The position numbers and the translations under genes are program-made. A DNA stretch of 6,358 bases. It comes from Bacteroidota bacterium. GTDB taxonomy: Bacteria; Bacteroidota; Bacteroidia; Bacteroidales; UBA1715. Positions 1 through 6,358 of the stretch are shown piece after piece. A model generated the notes under the pieces. It was not told the origin of the DNA. It searched no databases and saw only the letters and a program-made list of their open reading frames with translations. Location of the stretch: assembly GCA_029266015.1 (NCBI GenBank), contig JAJUFK010000142.1:1-6358 (forward strand). Direction: 5' to 3'. Position 1 is the first letter of the stretch; each line of letters opens with the position of its first letter.

Positions 1-154
1 ACTACAAATAAATGCTAGGTATACTATACTATGAGTTGCTATTCTGAATATAATGTGCGGCATAATTTCTTTTTTTACAAAGCTACAAAATGAATAATGT
101 TACATTCTATCAATAGTTTAATTTTAAGTTAATAATTTGTAAACTATATGCATA
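1..154. other. Left-edge non-coding stretch, no supported gene
   Basis: This AT-rich stretch lies beyond the terminator of the mutase operon. All plus-strand frames close within about the first 31 bases, so at most the last ten codons of a rightward gene (frame ending in TGA at 29-31) could be present. On the minus strand one frame is open from an ATG at 61-63 off the left edge (21 codons, a hydrophobic-looking start), and a TAnnTTTG-like match lies at 78-85 on the same strand. Neither is enough to call a gene. Confidence 0.5.
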
Positions 155-186
155 AAAAAAGCTGAACTACAATGTTCAGCTTTTTT
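155..186 (-). terminator. Intrinsic terminator of the mutAB operon, probably bidirectional
   Basis: A perfect 7-bp stem (GCTGAAC at 161-167 with GTTCAGC at 174-180) closes a 6-base loop. It is flanked by a run of A on the left and six T on the right, so the stem could extend by up to six A-T pairs. Read leftward it begins 22 bases after the mutB stop and is followed by a U tract, the expected form of a Rho-independent terminator. Because the A and T runs are symmetric, it would also work for a rightward transcript entering from the left edge. Confidence 0.9.
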
Positions 187-208
187 ATATAAATTATATG
201 TATTGTAT

Positions 209-2356
209 TTATTCATCAAGTAATATTTCGAGAATTTGAACTGCAGCTTTGGCTACAGAAGTACCCGGTCCAAATATGGCAACAGCTCCTGCTTTGTATA
301 AGAAATCATAGTCTTGAGCAGGAATTACCCCTCCACATATAACCATAATATCTTCTCTGCCGAGTTTTTTAAGTTCTTCTATTACTTGAGGAACCAATGT
401 TTTATGACCTGCTGCTAACGATGAAACGCCTAAAATATGGACATCGTTTTCTACAGCTTGTTTTGCTGCTTCTTCAGGAGTTTGAAATAGTGGTCCTACG
501 TCTACGTCAAAACCTATATCGGCATAGCCTGTAGATACAACTTTGGCACCACGGTCATGACCGTCTTGTCCCATTTTAGCAACCATTATACGTGGTTGAC
601 GTCCTTCTTTTGCGGCGAATTTTTTGCACAGTTCTACTGCTTTTTGGAAAGCGCCATCGTTTTTAGCTTCTGATGCGTACACTCCTGAAATGCTTCTAAT
701 TACTGCTTTATAACGGCCTGCTACTTTTTCGCAAGCATCTGAAATCTCACCAAGCGATGCATTTTTCTTAGCTGCTTCTACTGCTAATTCAAGTAAGTTT
801 CCTTCACCTGTTTCTGCACATTTGGTAATAGCGGCAAGTGCTGCTTGACATTCTTGTTCATTACGATTTTCACGTAATTTTTTCAATCGTTCTATTTGTG
901 CTAAACGAACAGCTGTATTGTCTATGTCAAGTATTTCAATAGGATCTTCTTTTTCTAATCTATATTTATTTACTCCAATTATAGCATCAAGTCCGGCATC
1001 TATTCGAGCTTGTTTGCGAGCAGCAGCTTCTTCAATTCTCATTTTTGGAATTCCTGTTTCTATAGCTTTTGCCATACCACCAAGTTTTTCAACTTCTTGG
1101 ATTAACGCCCATGCTTTGTGAGCTATTTCATGTGTAAGTTTTTCTACATAGTACGAACCTGCCCAAGGGTCAATAGCTCTACAAATTTCTGTTTCTTGTT
1201 GAATATAAATTTGTGTGTTACGAGCAATACGAGCCGAAAAGTCTGTAGGTAATGCAATAGCTTCATCTAATGCATTAGTATGTAATGATTGAGTATGTCC
1301 TAATGCTGCAGCCATTGCTTCTATACAAGTACGTCCCACATTATTGAACGGATCTTGTTCGGTAAGCGACCAACCCGATGTTTGTGAGTGCGTACGTAAT
1401 GCAAGTGATTTTGGATTTTTTGGATTAAACTGTTGAACCAATTTTGCCCAAATCATACGAGCTGCACGGAATTTTGCAATTTCCATAAAATGATTCATTC
1501 CCACTGCCCAGAAAAATGACAAACGTGGTGCAAAAGCATCTATATCTAATCCTGCATTAATACCTGTTCTTAAATATTCCAACCCATCAGCTAAGGTATA
1601 TGCCATTTCAATATCATTGGTAGCACCTGCTTCTTGCATGTGATAACCGGAGATTGAAATTGAATTGAATTTTGGCATTTTTTCCGATGTATATTTGAAA
1701 ATATCAGCTATAATTTTCATAGAAAATGCAGGAGGATAAATGTAGGTATTACGCACCATAAACTCCTTTAAAATATCGTTTTGAATAGTTCCTGCAAGCT
1801 CTTCTAATTTTGCACCTTGTTCCAAACCTGTCAATATATAGAATGCCATAACCGGTAATACTGCTCCGTTCATAGTCATACTTACCGACATTTTGTTGAG
1901 AGGAATTTGGTCGAATAATATACGCATATCCATAATGCTGTCTATAGCAACTCCGGCTTTTCCTACGTCACCAACTACACGTGGGTGATCAGAATCGTAT
2001 CCGCGGTGGGTAGCAAGGTCAAATGCCACAGATAAACCTTTTTGACCCGAAGCTATATTACGACGATAGAATGCATTTGATTCTTCGGCTGTTGAAAATC
2101 CTGCATACTGACGAATAGTCCATGGTTGATATGGATACATGGCAGTATACGGACCGCGTAAGTATGGAGCAAAACCCGAAGTAAAATGCAGGTGTTCCAT
2201 GCCTTTGAGGTCTTCTTTGGTATATACAGGTTTCACCAGTATTTGCTCCGGTGTAAGCCAGTTGGCAGAGATGTTATTTTTTTTCTCCCATTCTTGCACA
2301 TTGCAAGTCCCTGCTTTGGAAGTTTTAATATGTATTGATTTAAAATCCGGTTTCAT
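209..2356 (-). CDS. mutB: Methylmalonyl-CoA mutase large (catalytic) subunit
   Basis: Catalytic alpha subunit of the adenosylcobalamin-dependent mutase that interconverts succinyl-CoA and (R)-methylmalonyl-CoA in the cytoplasm (EC 5.4.99.2). It has 715 residues, close to the roughly 728 of the Propionibacterium enzyme. The N-terminal part to about residue 560 is the substrate-binding TIM barrel. By alignment from memory, Tyr84, Gln192, Arg202 and His239 match Propionibacterium Tyr89, Gln197, Arg207 and His244. The Tyr/Arg pair is the methylmalonyl-CoA signature, whereas isobutyryl-CoA mutases carry Phe/Gln. The C-terminal cobalamin domain (about 588-715) has the DGHDRG motif with axial ligand His600, plus Asp598 and Lys594, then the GVSSL (643-647) and GG (675-676) elements. 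The start ATG gives the usual MKP(D/N)FK-type N terminus. No Shine-Dalgarno sequence precedes it. It lies 18 bases after mutA, so it is almost certainly co-transcribed and is followed by a terminator. All key residues are intact, and nothing in the sequence is odd. Confidence 0.98.
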   Translation of the reverse strand: MKPDFKSIHIKTSKAGTCNVQEWEKKNNISANWLTPEQILVKPVYTKEDLKGMEHLHFTSGFAPYLRGPYTAMYPYQPWTIRQYAGFSTAEESNAFYRRNIASGQKGLSVAFDLATHRGYDSDHPRVVGDVGKAGVAIDSIMDMRILFDQIPLNKMSVSMTMNGAVLPVMAFYILTGLEQGAKLEELAGTIQNDILKEFMVRNTYIYPPAFSMKIIADIFKYTSEKMPKFNSISISGYHMQEAGATNDIEMAYTLADGLEYLRTGINAGLDIDAFAPRLSFFWAVGMNHFMEIAKFRAARMIWAKLVQQFNPKNPKSLALRTHSQTSGWSLTEQDPFNNVGRTCIEAMAAALGHTQSLHTNALDEAIALPTDFSARIARNTQIYIQQETEICRAIDPWAGSYYVEKLTHEIAHKAWALIQEVEKLGGMAKAIETGIPKMRIEEAAARKQARIDAGLDAIIGVNKYRLEKEDPIEILDIDNTAVRLAQIERLKKLRENRNEQECQAALAAITKCAETGEGNLLELAVEAAKKNASLGEISDACEKVAGRYKAVIRSISGVYASEAKNDGAFQKAVELCKKFAAKEGRQPRIMVAKMGQDGHDRGAKVVSTGYADIGFDVDVGPLFQTPEEAAKQAVENDVHILGVSSLAAGHKTLVPQVIEELKKLGREDIMVICGGVIPAQDYDFLYKAGAVAIFGPGTSVAKAAVQILEILLDE

Positions 2357-2374
2357 TGTAGTACATCTTAAAAA

Positions 2375-4318
2375 TTAAATTCCTAACATTGATTGATACG
2401 ACTGTAGCGTTTCAAGTACATTTGATTTAACGCTTATGAAGTTTTTGATACCTTTAGCTACAAGTTCGTCGGTACATGCAGGTGCACCTGCAACTACAAC
2501 TATTTTGTCTTGCAATTTTTCGAAAATCGGAACAGCTACGTCAGCATATTCTTCATCGGAACTACAAATTACAACTATATGAGCACCTGAATCTTTAGCA
2601 GCTTTTACTCCTTCGTCAATCGTTGCAAATCCATTATTGTCAATTACTTCAAAGCCGGCACATGCAAAGAAGTTACAAGCAAATTGTGCACGAGCTTTAC
2701 GGAATGTAAGATTTCCAATAGTAAGCATAAACACTTTTGGACGAGCATTGGTTTTTGCGTATACATCGGTTTTGTAACGTAATGCTTCAAATGCTTGTGC
2801 TCCACGGTACATTGCCAATGGTTCTGCTATAGCTTTGTCTGATTTTTCAAATTCAGGTTTAAATACGCATTCACAAACGTCATTTTGTATAACTTCGGTA
2901 AAGTTTGGGAATTGATTAACTCCTAATACGTTTTCGCGACGTGTAGCAATATTTTTGTTGTGTGCTGCAGCTGTAGCTTTTACAAAATCTTGAATAAATC
3001 CGGCTTTAAATGCTTCTATAAAACCACCTTTATCTTGAATTTGCAAAAACAAATTCCATGAATTTTCAGCAATTTTATCGGTCAATTGTTCTATGTAGTA
3101 TGATCCGGCAGCAGGGTCAACTATTGCATCAAAGTGACATTCTTCTTTTAATAAACTTTGTTGATTGCGAGCAATACGTTCACTAAAGTCGGTAGGGTCT
3201 TCGTATACATAGTTAAACGGTAGTACGGTAAGTGAATCTACACCACCTATTGTAGCACTCATAGCTTCGGTTTGTGTACGGAGCATATTTACGTATGGGT
3301 CGTACAAAGTTTTATTCCATGTAGAAGTTATGGCATGAATGTTTATTTTTCCTGCACATGTACATATTTTTTCTGTGCAGCAGCCACATGTACCTAGTTC
3401 TTCTTCGCACGAACAAAATTCGTTGCAATCACATTTTGGATTGTATGCTTCAACTATTTTTGCCCACAATAGTTTTGCTGCACGAAATTTTGCAATTTCC
3501 ATGAAATAATTTGATGTTACAGCAAAATTAAATTTCATTTTCGGAGCAAATGTTCCTGCGTCAATTCCTTTATTGGTAGCTATAGTAAGATATTCGGCAC
3601 CCATAGCCATAGCACATGCAAGTTCTTGTGTTATAGAACCGCCTGCGTTGCTAATATAATCTGCATGAACTTCGCATACACGGAATTTAGGAAGCGCTTT
3701 TGCTATGGTTATTAATTCAGAAATATTGTTTTCACATACTTCTTGAGAATCATAACAAAATGCTCCTTTTTTTATAAAATTTCCGATATAATCTGAATTA
3801 ATTGAGCCTTCGATTTTTGTTACATCATAGCCTTTTGATAGCACATATGCAACAAATAATTTGAGGAATGCTGTTTTTCCGCGACCTATTACAAAGCATG
3901 TTTCAATAGCTGTAAGGTCAATATCTTGAAGCAATGAAGCAACATCTTGTGCTGAATAATTATTGGTATCTTCTATTTCGAATCCTAAAGATGTGATACC
4001 TTTTTGTAATACTTCAAGTGCTTTTTTGTTGCCTTGAGCAGGATTGGTAACAGTAATATTCTGACGAATATACCAATCGTTGTTTGTTTTTTTAGTTCCT
4101 CGTGTATAAGGGAACTGTCCGGGAAGTACATCTAAATACTTCACGGGTTCTAAATCTTCCAATCTGTAGAGCGGTTCCACCGAAAAACCATCAATAGGTT
4201 TCCATACCATTCGTTTATCGAAATCGGCACCTTTGATGTCGGCAATGGTTTTTTCCTTCCATTGTTCGTAGGAAACCGGTGCAAATTCTTCAAATAATTT
4301 ACCCGAATTCTGTGACAT
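2375..4318 (-). CDS. mutA: Methylmalonyl-CoA mutase small (structural) subunit with a Cys-rich loop
   Basis: Non-catalytic beta subunit that pairs with MutB. It has 647 residues against about 638 in Propionibacterium, so it is full length. The barrel-like domain (about 1-480) retains family blocks such as NYFMEIAKFRAAKLLWAKIV, MLRTQTEAMSA and DPAAGSYYIEQL. The degenerate cobalamin-type domain spans about 527-647. Catalytic residues are lost: Tyr221 sits where MutB has His239, and the stretch around 534-543 replaces DGHDRG, with Arg540 at the axial-His place in an ungapped comparison. This loss is normal for the subunit. The oddity is an insert with nine cysteines (residues 296-321) between the KIVEAYNPK helix and the INIHAITSTWNKT strand; MutB has no counterpart. 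A further Cys-x-Cys lies at 482-484. The start fits the expected N terminus (KLFEEFAPVSYEQW follows closely). It is the first gene of the operon, behind a candidate promoter about 40 bases upstream, and lacks a Shine-Dalgarno sequence. Confidence 0.96.
   Translation of the reverse strand: MSQNSGKLFEEFAPVSYEQWKEKTIADIKGADFDKRMVWKPIDGFSVEPLYRLEDLEPVKYLDVLPGQFPYTRGTKKTNNDWYIRQNITVTNPAQGNKKALEVLQKGITSLGFEIEDTNNYSAQDVASLLQDIDLTAIETCFVIGRGKTAFLKLFVAYVLSKGYDVTKIEGSINSDYIGNFIKKGAFCYDSQEVCENNISELITIAKALPKFRVCEVHADYISNAGGSITQELACAMAMGAEYLTIATNKGIDAGTFAPKMKFNFAVTSNYFMEIAKFRAAKLLWAKIVEAYNPKCDCNEFCSCEEELGTCGCCTEKICTCAGKINIHAITSTWNKTLYDPYVNMLRTQTEAMSATIGGVDSLTVLPFNYVYEDPTDFSERIARNQQSLLKEECHFDAIVDPAAGSYYIEQLTDKIAENSWNLFLQIQDKGGFIEAFKAGFIQDFVKATAAAHNKNIATRRENVLGVNQFPNFTEVIQNDVCECVFKPEFEKSDKAIAEPLAMYRGAQAFEALRYKTDVYAKTNARPKVFMLTIGNLTFRKARAQFACNFFACAGFEVIDNNGFATIDEGVKAAKDSGAHIVVICSSDEEYADVAVPIFEKLQDKIVVVAGAPACTDELVAKGIKNFISVKSNVLETLQSYQSMLGI
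3356..3433 (-). other. Nine-cysteine insert within MutA
   Basis: Codons 296-321 of mutA contain Cys296, 298, 302, 304, 311, 313, 314, 319 and 321, in the pattern CxC-x3-CxC-x6-CxCC-x4-CxC. Four clustered Cys pairs or triplets in 26 residues suggest metal binding or disulfide/redox chemistry, but no named Fe-S or zinc motif fits that I recognise. Flanking mutase sequence is in frame and intact on both sides, so this is an inserted loop rather than a frameshift. By comparison with MutB it lies in a helix-to-strand loop of the barrel, which would put it on the face away from the cobalamin domain (inference). Confidence 0.85.
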
Positions 4319-4360
4319 GTTTTTTATAGTTTTATTGAATACTGTAAGTTTTTACCTGTT

Positions 4361-4390
4361 CAAAAGTATAGATTTTTTGTGAAACACAAG
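4361..4390 (-). promoter_or_regulatory. Candidate Bacteroidota-type promoter of mutAB
   Basis: On the minus strand, positions 4368 to 4361 read TACTTTTG, a full match to the TAnnTTTG -7 consensus of Bacteroidota primary sigma factors. The -33 candidate is TTG at 4389-4387 (CTTG at 4390-4387), with 18 bases between the two elements. The implied leader before the mutA ATG is only about 35-40 bases, so there is no room for a cobalamin riboswitch between this promoter and the gene. A/T tracts directly upstream could act like an UP element. Confidence 0.6.
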
Positions 4391-4518
4391 AAAAATATTA
4401 TAAAAATATTGTATAAGTATTTTTTTAAAAAGAAGAAAACAATACTAATTAATATAATAATGATTCTATTTAACAATAAAAGTTGATATAAGTCACATAA
4501 AAAATAAATTGTTTTTTA

Positions 4519-4526
4519 TACATTTG
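4519..4526 (+). promoter_or_regulatory. Candidate -7 promoter element of the TPR gene pair
   Basis: TACATTTG fully matches the TAnnTTTG -7 consensus and lies 29 bases before the start codon at 4556, leaving a leader of roughly 20-25 bases. I find no TTG or TTTG at the proper spacing upstream (the nearest upstream TTG, at 4483-4485, is 33 bases away), so only half of the promoter is supported. Confidence 0.5.
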
Positions 4527-4555
4527 TTGCTCATATTTAGAGTAATTTTTACTGA

Positions 4556-5977
4556 ATGAAGAGAATAATTGTATTTGCATTGTGCTTTTTGAGTGGTATG
4601 ATAGGCTATAGTCAAACCGCAATAGATTACTATAATGCCGGAAATACACATGTAAAATTACAAGATTACACTTCGGCACTTTCAAATTTTTCAAAAGCAA
4701 TTGAAGTTAATCCAAAAATGTATGAAGCATATTTTAATAGAGCATACGTTAAAGATATTACTTCTGATTATAAAGGAGCTATTGCCGATTATTCAAAAGC
4801 TTTAGAATTGTACCCTAAATATGCAAAAGCGTATACAAACAAGGGTATTGCAAAAACCAGATTAGATGATAATAGAGGAGCTATTGCTGATTTTTCAAAA
4901 GCAATAGAAATAAATCCGGGCTATGCTCAAGCATATTATAACAGAGGGGTGGCAAAAACAAAAATTAAGGATATATATGGAGCATTGGCTGATTTTTCAA
5001 AAGCAATAGAAATATATCCGCTCTATGATAAAGCATTGTATAATAGAGCCTTGTTGCGTGTACAACTCAAACAAATATCAGGGGCAGTACAAGATTTAAA
5101 CACTGCTATTCAGGTAAATGCTATAAGTGCACCATCGTATTATTTACGTGGTCTTATTCGATTAGATATGAAATTATATAACGAGGCAATTCAAGATTTT
5201 TCAAGAGTAATTTCGTTTAATACCAACGAATTAAATGCATATTATTACAGAGGTATTTGTCGTATTCAAATTCAATTATACGGAGCAGCAATTTCTGATT
5301 TTACACGAGTTATTGCTATGCAACCTGCCAATGTTGATGCATATTTTAACAGAGGTATGGCAAACGCATATTTACAAGAAACAAAACAAGCTATTGCTGA
5401 TTTTTCAAAAGTTATAGAATTACAGCCAAATGATGTGCAAGCCTTTATTGAAAGAGGATTATGTTATTTTAATGCAAATAATTCTCGAACTGCAATTCAG
5501 GATTTTAGTAGAGCTATAGAATTGGACTCTTTGAATGAACGTGCGTATTATAATAGAGGTATTGCTTTTGTAATAACAGAAAAATATGCTGAAGCAATTC
5601 AAGATTTTTCAAAAGTAACTCAAATTAATCCACAAAATATCTCGGCATTTTATAATAAAGGAGTATTAGAAAATAAACTGTTGTTGTATTCTAATGCGGT
5701 TGAAAGTTTATCAAAAGCAATAGAATTAAATACATGGGATGCTTCTGTATATGCTCAAAGAGCATTTGCATACGGCAATGTTGAAGATTATCCTAATGCT
5801 ATTATGGATTACAACAAAGTAATTGAATTACAGTCAAAAAATGAAAAGGCATATTTTTATAGAGGTCTATATAGAATTAAAACTAATGATATAGAACAAG
5901 GATGTCTTGATTTAAGTAAAGCCGGAGAATTGGGTATGGACGAAGCATTCAGTGAAATAAGAAAAAAATGTAATTAG
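4556..5977 (+). CDS. Exported 13-repeat TPR protein
   Basis: A 473-residue protein with no enzyme domain. It has a Sec signal peptide (residues 1 to about 20: basic MKR, hydrophobic core, then YSQ with cleavage near 18-20). Thirteen tetratricopeptide repeats of exactly 34 residues run from 22 to 463 without a gap, followed by a 10-residue tail (464-473). Repeats share an AYxNRGxA...AIxDFSKAIEINP pattern: small residue at position 8, Ala at 20 (Gly in the last), aromatic or Leu at 24, mostly Ala or Val at 27, and Pro at 32 only in some repeats (missing in 5, 6, 9 and 11-13). TPR arrays form right-handed superhelices that bind other proteins, so a periplasmic or outer-envelope scaffold role is inferred; the partner is unknown. 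The start is fixed by an in-frame TGA just before the ATG and by the signal peptide. No Shine-Dalgarno sequence is present. It is the first gene of a two-gene rightward unit, with the next start three bases after its stop. Confidence 0.93.
   Translation: MKRIIVFALCFLSGMIGYSQTAIDYYNAGNTHVKLQDYTSALSNFSKAIEVNPKMYEAYFNRAYVKDITSDYKGAIADYSKALELYPKYAKAYTNKGIAKTRLDDNRGAIADFSKAIEINPGYAQAYYNRGVAKTKIKDIYGALADFSKAIEIYPLYDKALYNRALLRVQLKQISGAVQDLNTAIQVNAISAPSYYLRGLIRLDMKLYNEAIQDFSRVISFNTNELNAYYYRGICRIQIQLYGAAISDFTRVIAMQPANVDAYFNRGMANAYLQETKQAIADFSKVIELQPNDVQAFIERGLCYFNANNSRTAIQDFSRAIELDSLNERAYYNRGIAFVITEKYAEAIQDFSKVTQINPQNISAFYNKGVLENKLLLYSNAVESLSKAIELNTWDASVYAQRAFAYGNVEDYPNAIMDYNKVIELQSKNEKAYFYRGLYRIKTNDIEQGCLDLSKAGELGMDEAFSEIRKKCN
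4619..5944 (+). repeat. Coding tandem array: 13 units of 102 bp (TPR units)
   Basis: The TPR units start at 4619 and recur every 102 bases (4721, 4823, 4925 and so on to 5843), giving 13 x 102 = 1326 bases with no indel. Units are diverged overall, but the helix-B core, GCTGATTTTTCAAAAG and nearby bases, is strongly conserved. A 27-base stretch is identical between units 3 and 4 (4886-4912 and 4988-5014), and a shorter match begins at 5396, five periods after the first. Confidence 0.92.
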
Positions 5978-5980
5978 CAC

Positions 5981-6358
5981 ATGAAACATACACCTATTAT
6001 ATATATAAGTTTTGCTATTATATTCATGTATTCTCAATTGGCAGCTCAAACAATTGACAGTAAAGGAAATACTGTTTTTATCAATGAGTTTAAAGATTTT
6101 AAAGGCATGATAAAAGGAGAACCACGAGTGCAGCAGGTGTTACAATTAGATTTTCAGAGTTTATTATTATCATATCAAGTAGAAAATCTTGAAGATTTTA
6201 GGGGGCAAATAACACAATATAATGAAGCACTATTAAAAAACCCTAAAGATGCCAATACACTCTATAAACGAGGATTATTAAAAATGTCTTTTAAAGATTA
6301 TAACGGAGCTATATCCGATTTTGTAAAGGCTATAGATATTGTACCAAATTTTACAGAT
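5981..6358 (+). CDS. Exported TPR-type protein, 3' end outside the window
   Basis: An ATG three bases after the preceding stop opens a frame that stays open for 126 codons to the window end. Residues 1 to about 23 are a signal peptide (MKH, then a hydrophobic stretch through IIYISFAIIFMYS, ending LAAQ with cleavage near 22-23). Residues about 24-70 form a non-TPR segment I do not recognise. Residues about 72-90 look like the second helix of a TPR (QYNEALLKNP), and 91-124 form a full 34-residue TPR (YKRGLLKMSFKDYNGAISDF and onward). More repeats are likely beyond the edge. The tight spacing and shared architecture indicate translation coupled to the upstream TPR gene and a joint role in the envelope, but no specific function can be named. 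Initiation at this ATG is supported by the signal peptide; no Shine-Dalgarno sequence is seen. Confidence 0.85.
   Translation, partial: MKHTPIIYISFAIIFMYSQLAAQTIDSKGNTVFINEFKDFKGMIKGEPRVQQVLQLDFQSLLLSYQVENLEDFRGQITQYNEALLKNPKDANTLYKRGLLKMSFKDYNGAISDFVKAIDIVPNFTD

Larger units (their letters stand above)
4319..4555. promoter_or_regulatory. Divergent intergenic control region between mutA and the TPR pair
   Basis: These 237 very AT-rich bases separate two divergent start codons and contain a TAnnTTTG-type element facing each way (4361-4368 leftward, 4519-4526 rightward). The centre (about 4391-4431) is made of A and T tracts, including a 9-base direct repeat AAAAATATT at 4391-4399 and 4402-4410. 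I see no B12-box-like element, operator palindrome of convincing length, RNA gene or terminator with a GC stem here. Confidence 0.6.

Noticed and set aside
1..63. Minus-strand open frame from ATG at 61-63 running off the left edge, with a TAnnTTTG-like match at 78-85.
   Set aside because: Only 21 codons are visible, no -33 element is at proper spacing, and the implied leader is very short. This is plausible but not supportable.
918..1121. 67-codon plus-strand open frame.
   Set aside because: It lies fully antisense inside the strongly conserved mutB and has no recognisable protein features.
2139..2378. 79-codon plus-strand open frame.
   Set aside because: It is antisense to the 5' end of mutB and the operon junction, a shadow frame of a certain gene.
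2375..4318. Loss of the His axial ligand and catalytic His in MutA as a sign of decay.
   Set aside because: Loss of cobalamin and catalytic residues is the normal state of the small subunit in heterodimeric mutases, and the frame is intact.
4402..4424. Inverted repeat AAAAATA / TATTTTT with a 9-base loop as a terminator or operator.
   Set aside because: The stem is purely A-T and expected by chance in this region; it also lies upstream of both genes, where a terminator makes no sense.
4319..4555. Possible cobalamin riboswitch upstream of the B12-dependent mutase.
   Set aside because: There is no B12-box-like sequence or GC-containing multi-stem structure, and the candidate promoter leaves only a leader of about 40 bases.
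4556..4615. Lipoprotein signal at Cys10 of the first TPR protein.
   Set aside because: The residues before Cys10 (FAL) do not form a lipobox and the Cys lies within the hydrophobic core; a standard Sec signal cleaved near residue 20 fits better.
4470..4700. 76-codon minus-strand open frame across the intergenic region and the TPR gene start.
   Set aside because: Its composition is that of translated AT-rich DNA, and it overlaps the signal peptide and first repeats of a well-supported gene.
5235..5417. 60-codon plus-strand open frame inside the TPR gene.
   Set aside because: It is an alternative frame of the repeat array; its internal similarity merely echoes the 102-base period.

Overview
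The window looks like ordinary chromosome from an AT-rich member of the Bacteroidota, most likely the Bacteroidales/Bacteroidia. Three things support this. The two methylmalonyl-CoA mutase subunits read like the split MutA/MutB enzymes of that group. Two start regions carry a TAnnTTTG-type -7 promoter element, which is the Bacteroidota form. No clear Shine-Dalgarno sequence precedes any of the four starts. This taxonomic call is an inference from recalled family features, not from a database search.

Layout: positions 1-154 hold no gene I can support. A symmetric hairpin with flanking A and T tracts (155-186) terminates the leftward operon. On the minus strand, mutA (4318 to 2375) and mutB (2356 to 209) lie 18 bases apart in the order small subunit then large subunit, behind a candidate promoter at 4361-4390. 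A 237-base AT-rich divergent intergenic region (4319-4555) separates them from a plus-strand pair. That pair is an exported protein made almost wholly of 13 gapless 34-residue TPR units (4556-5977) and, three bases later, a second exported TPR-type protein cut off by the window end (5981 onward).

How the genes work together: MutA and MutB should form the heterodimeric, adenosylcobalamin-dependent mutase that interconverts succinyl-CoA and (R)-methylmalonyl-CoA. It serves propionate production from succinate or propionate use. MutB keeps the substrate and cobalamin residues; MutA has lost them and is the structural partner, as is usual. Epimerase, decarboxylase and the MeaB chaperone are not in this window. 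The TPR pair has no sequence-visible link to the mutase beyond sharing the divergent promoter region; it probably acts outside the cytoplasm as a protein-protein scaffold of unknown partner.

The least ordinary feature is a nine-cysteine loop inside MutA (residues 296-321), inserted where the paralogous MutB has only a short loop. Otherwise I see no new system, mobile element, CRISPR array, RNA gene or riboswitch.
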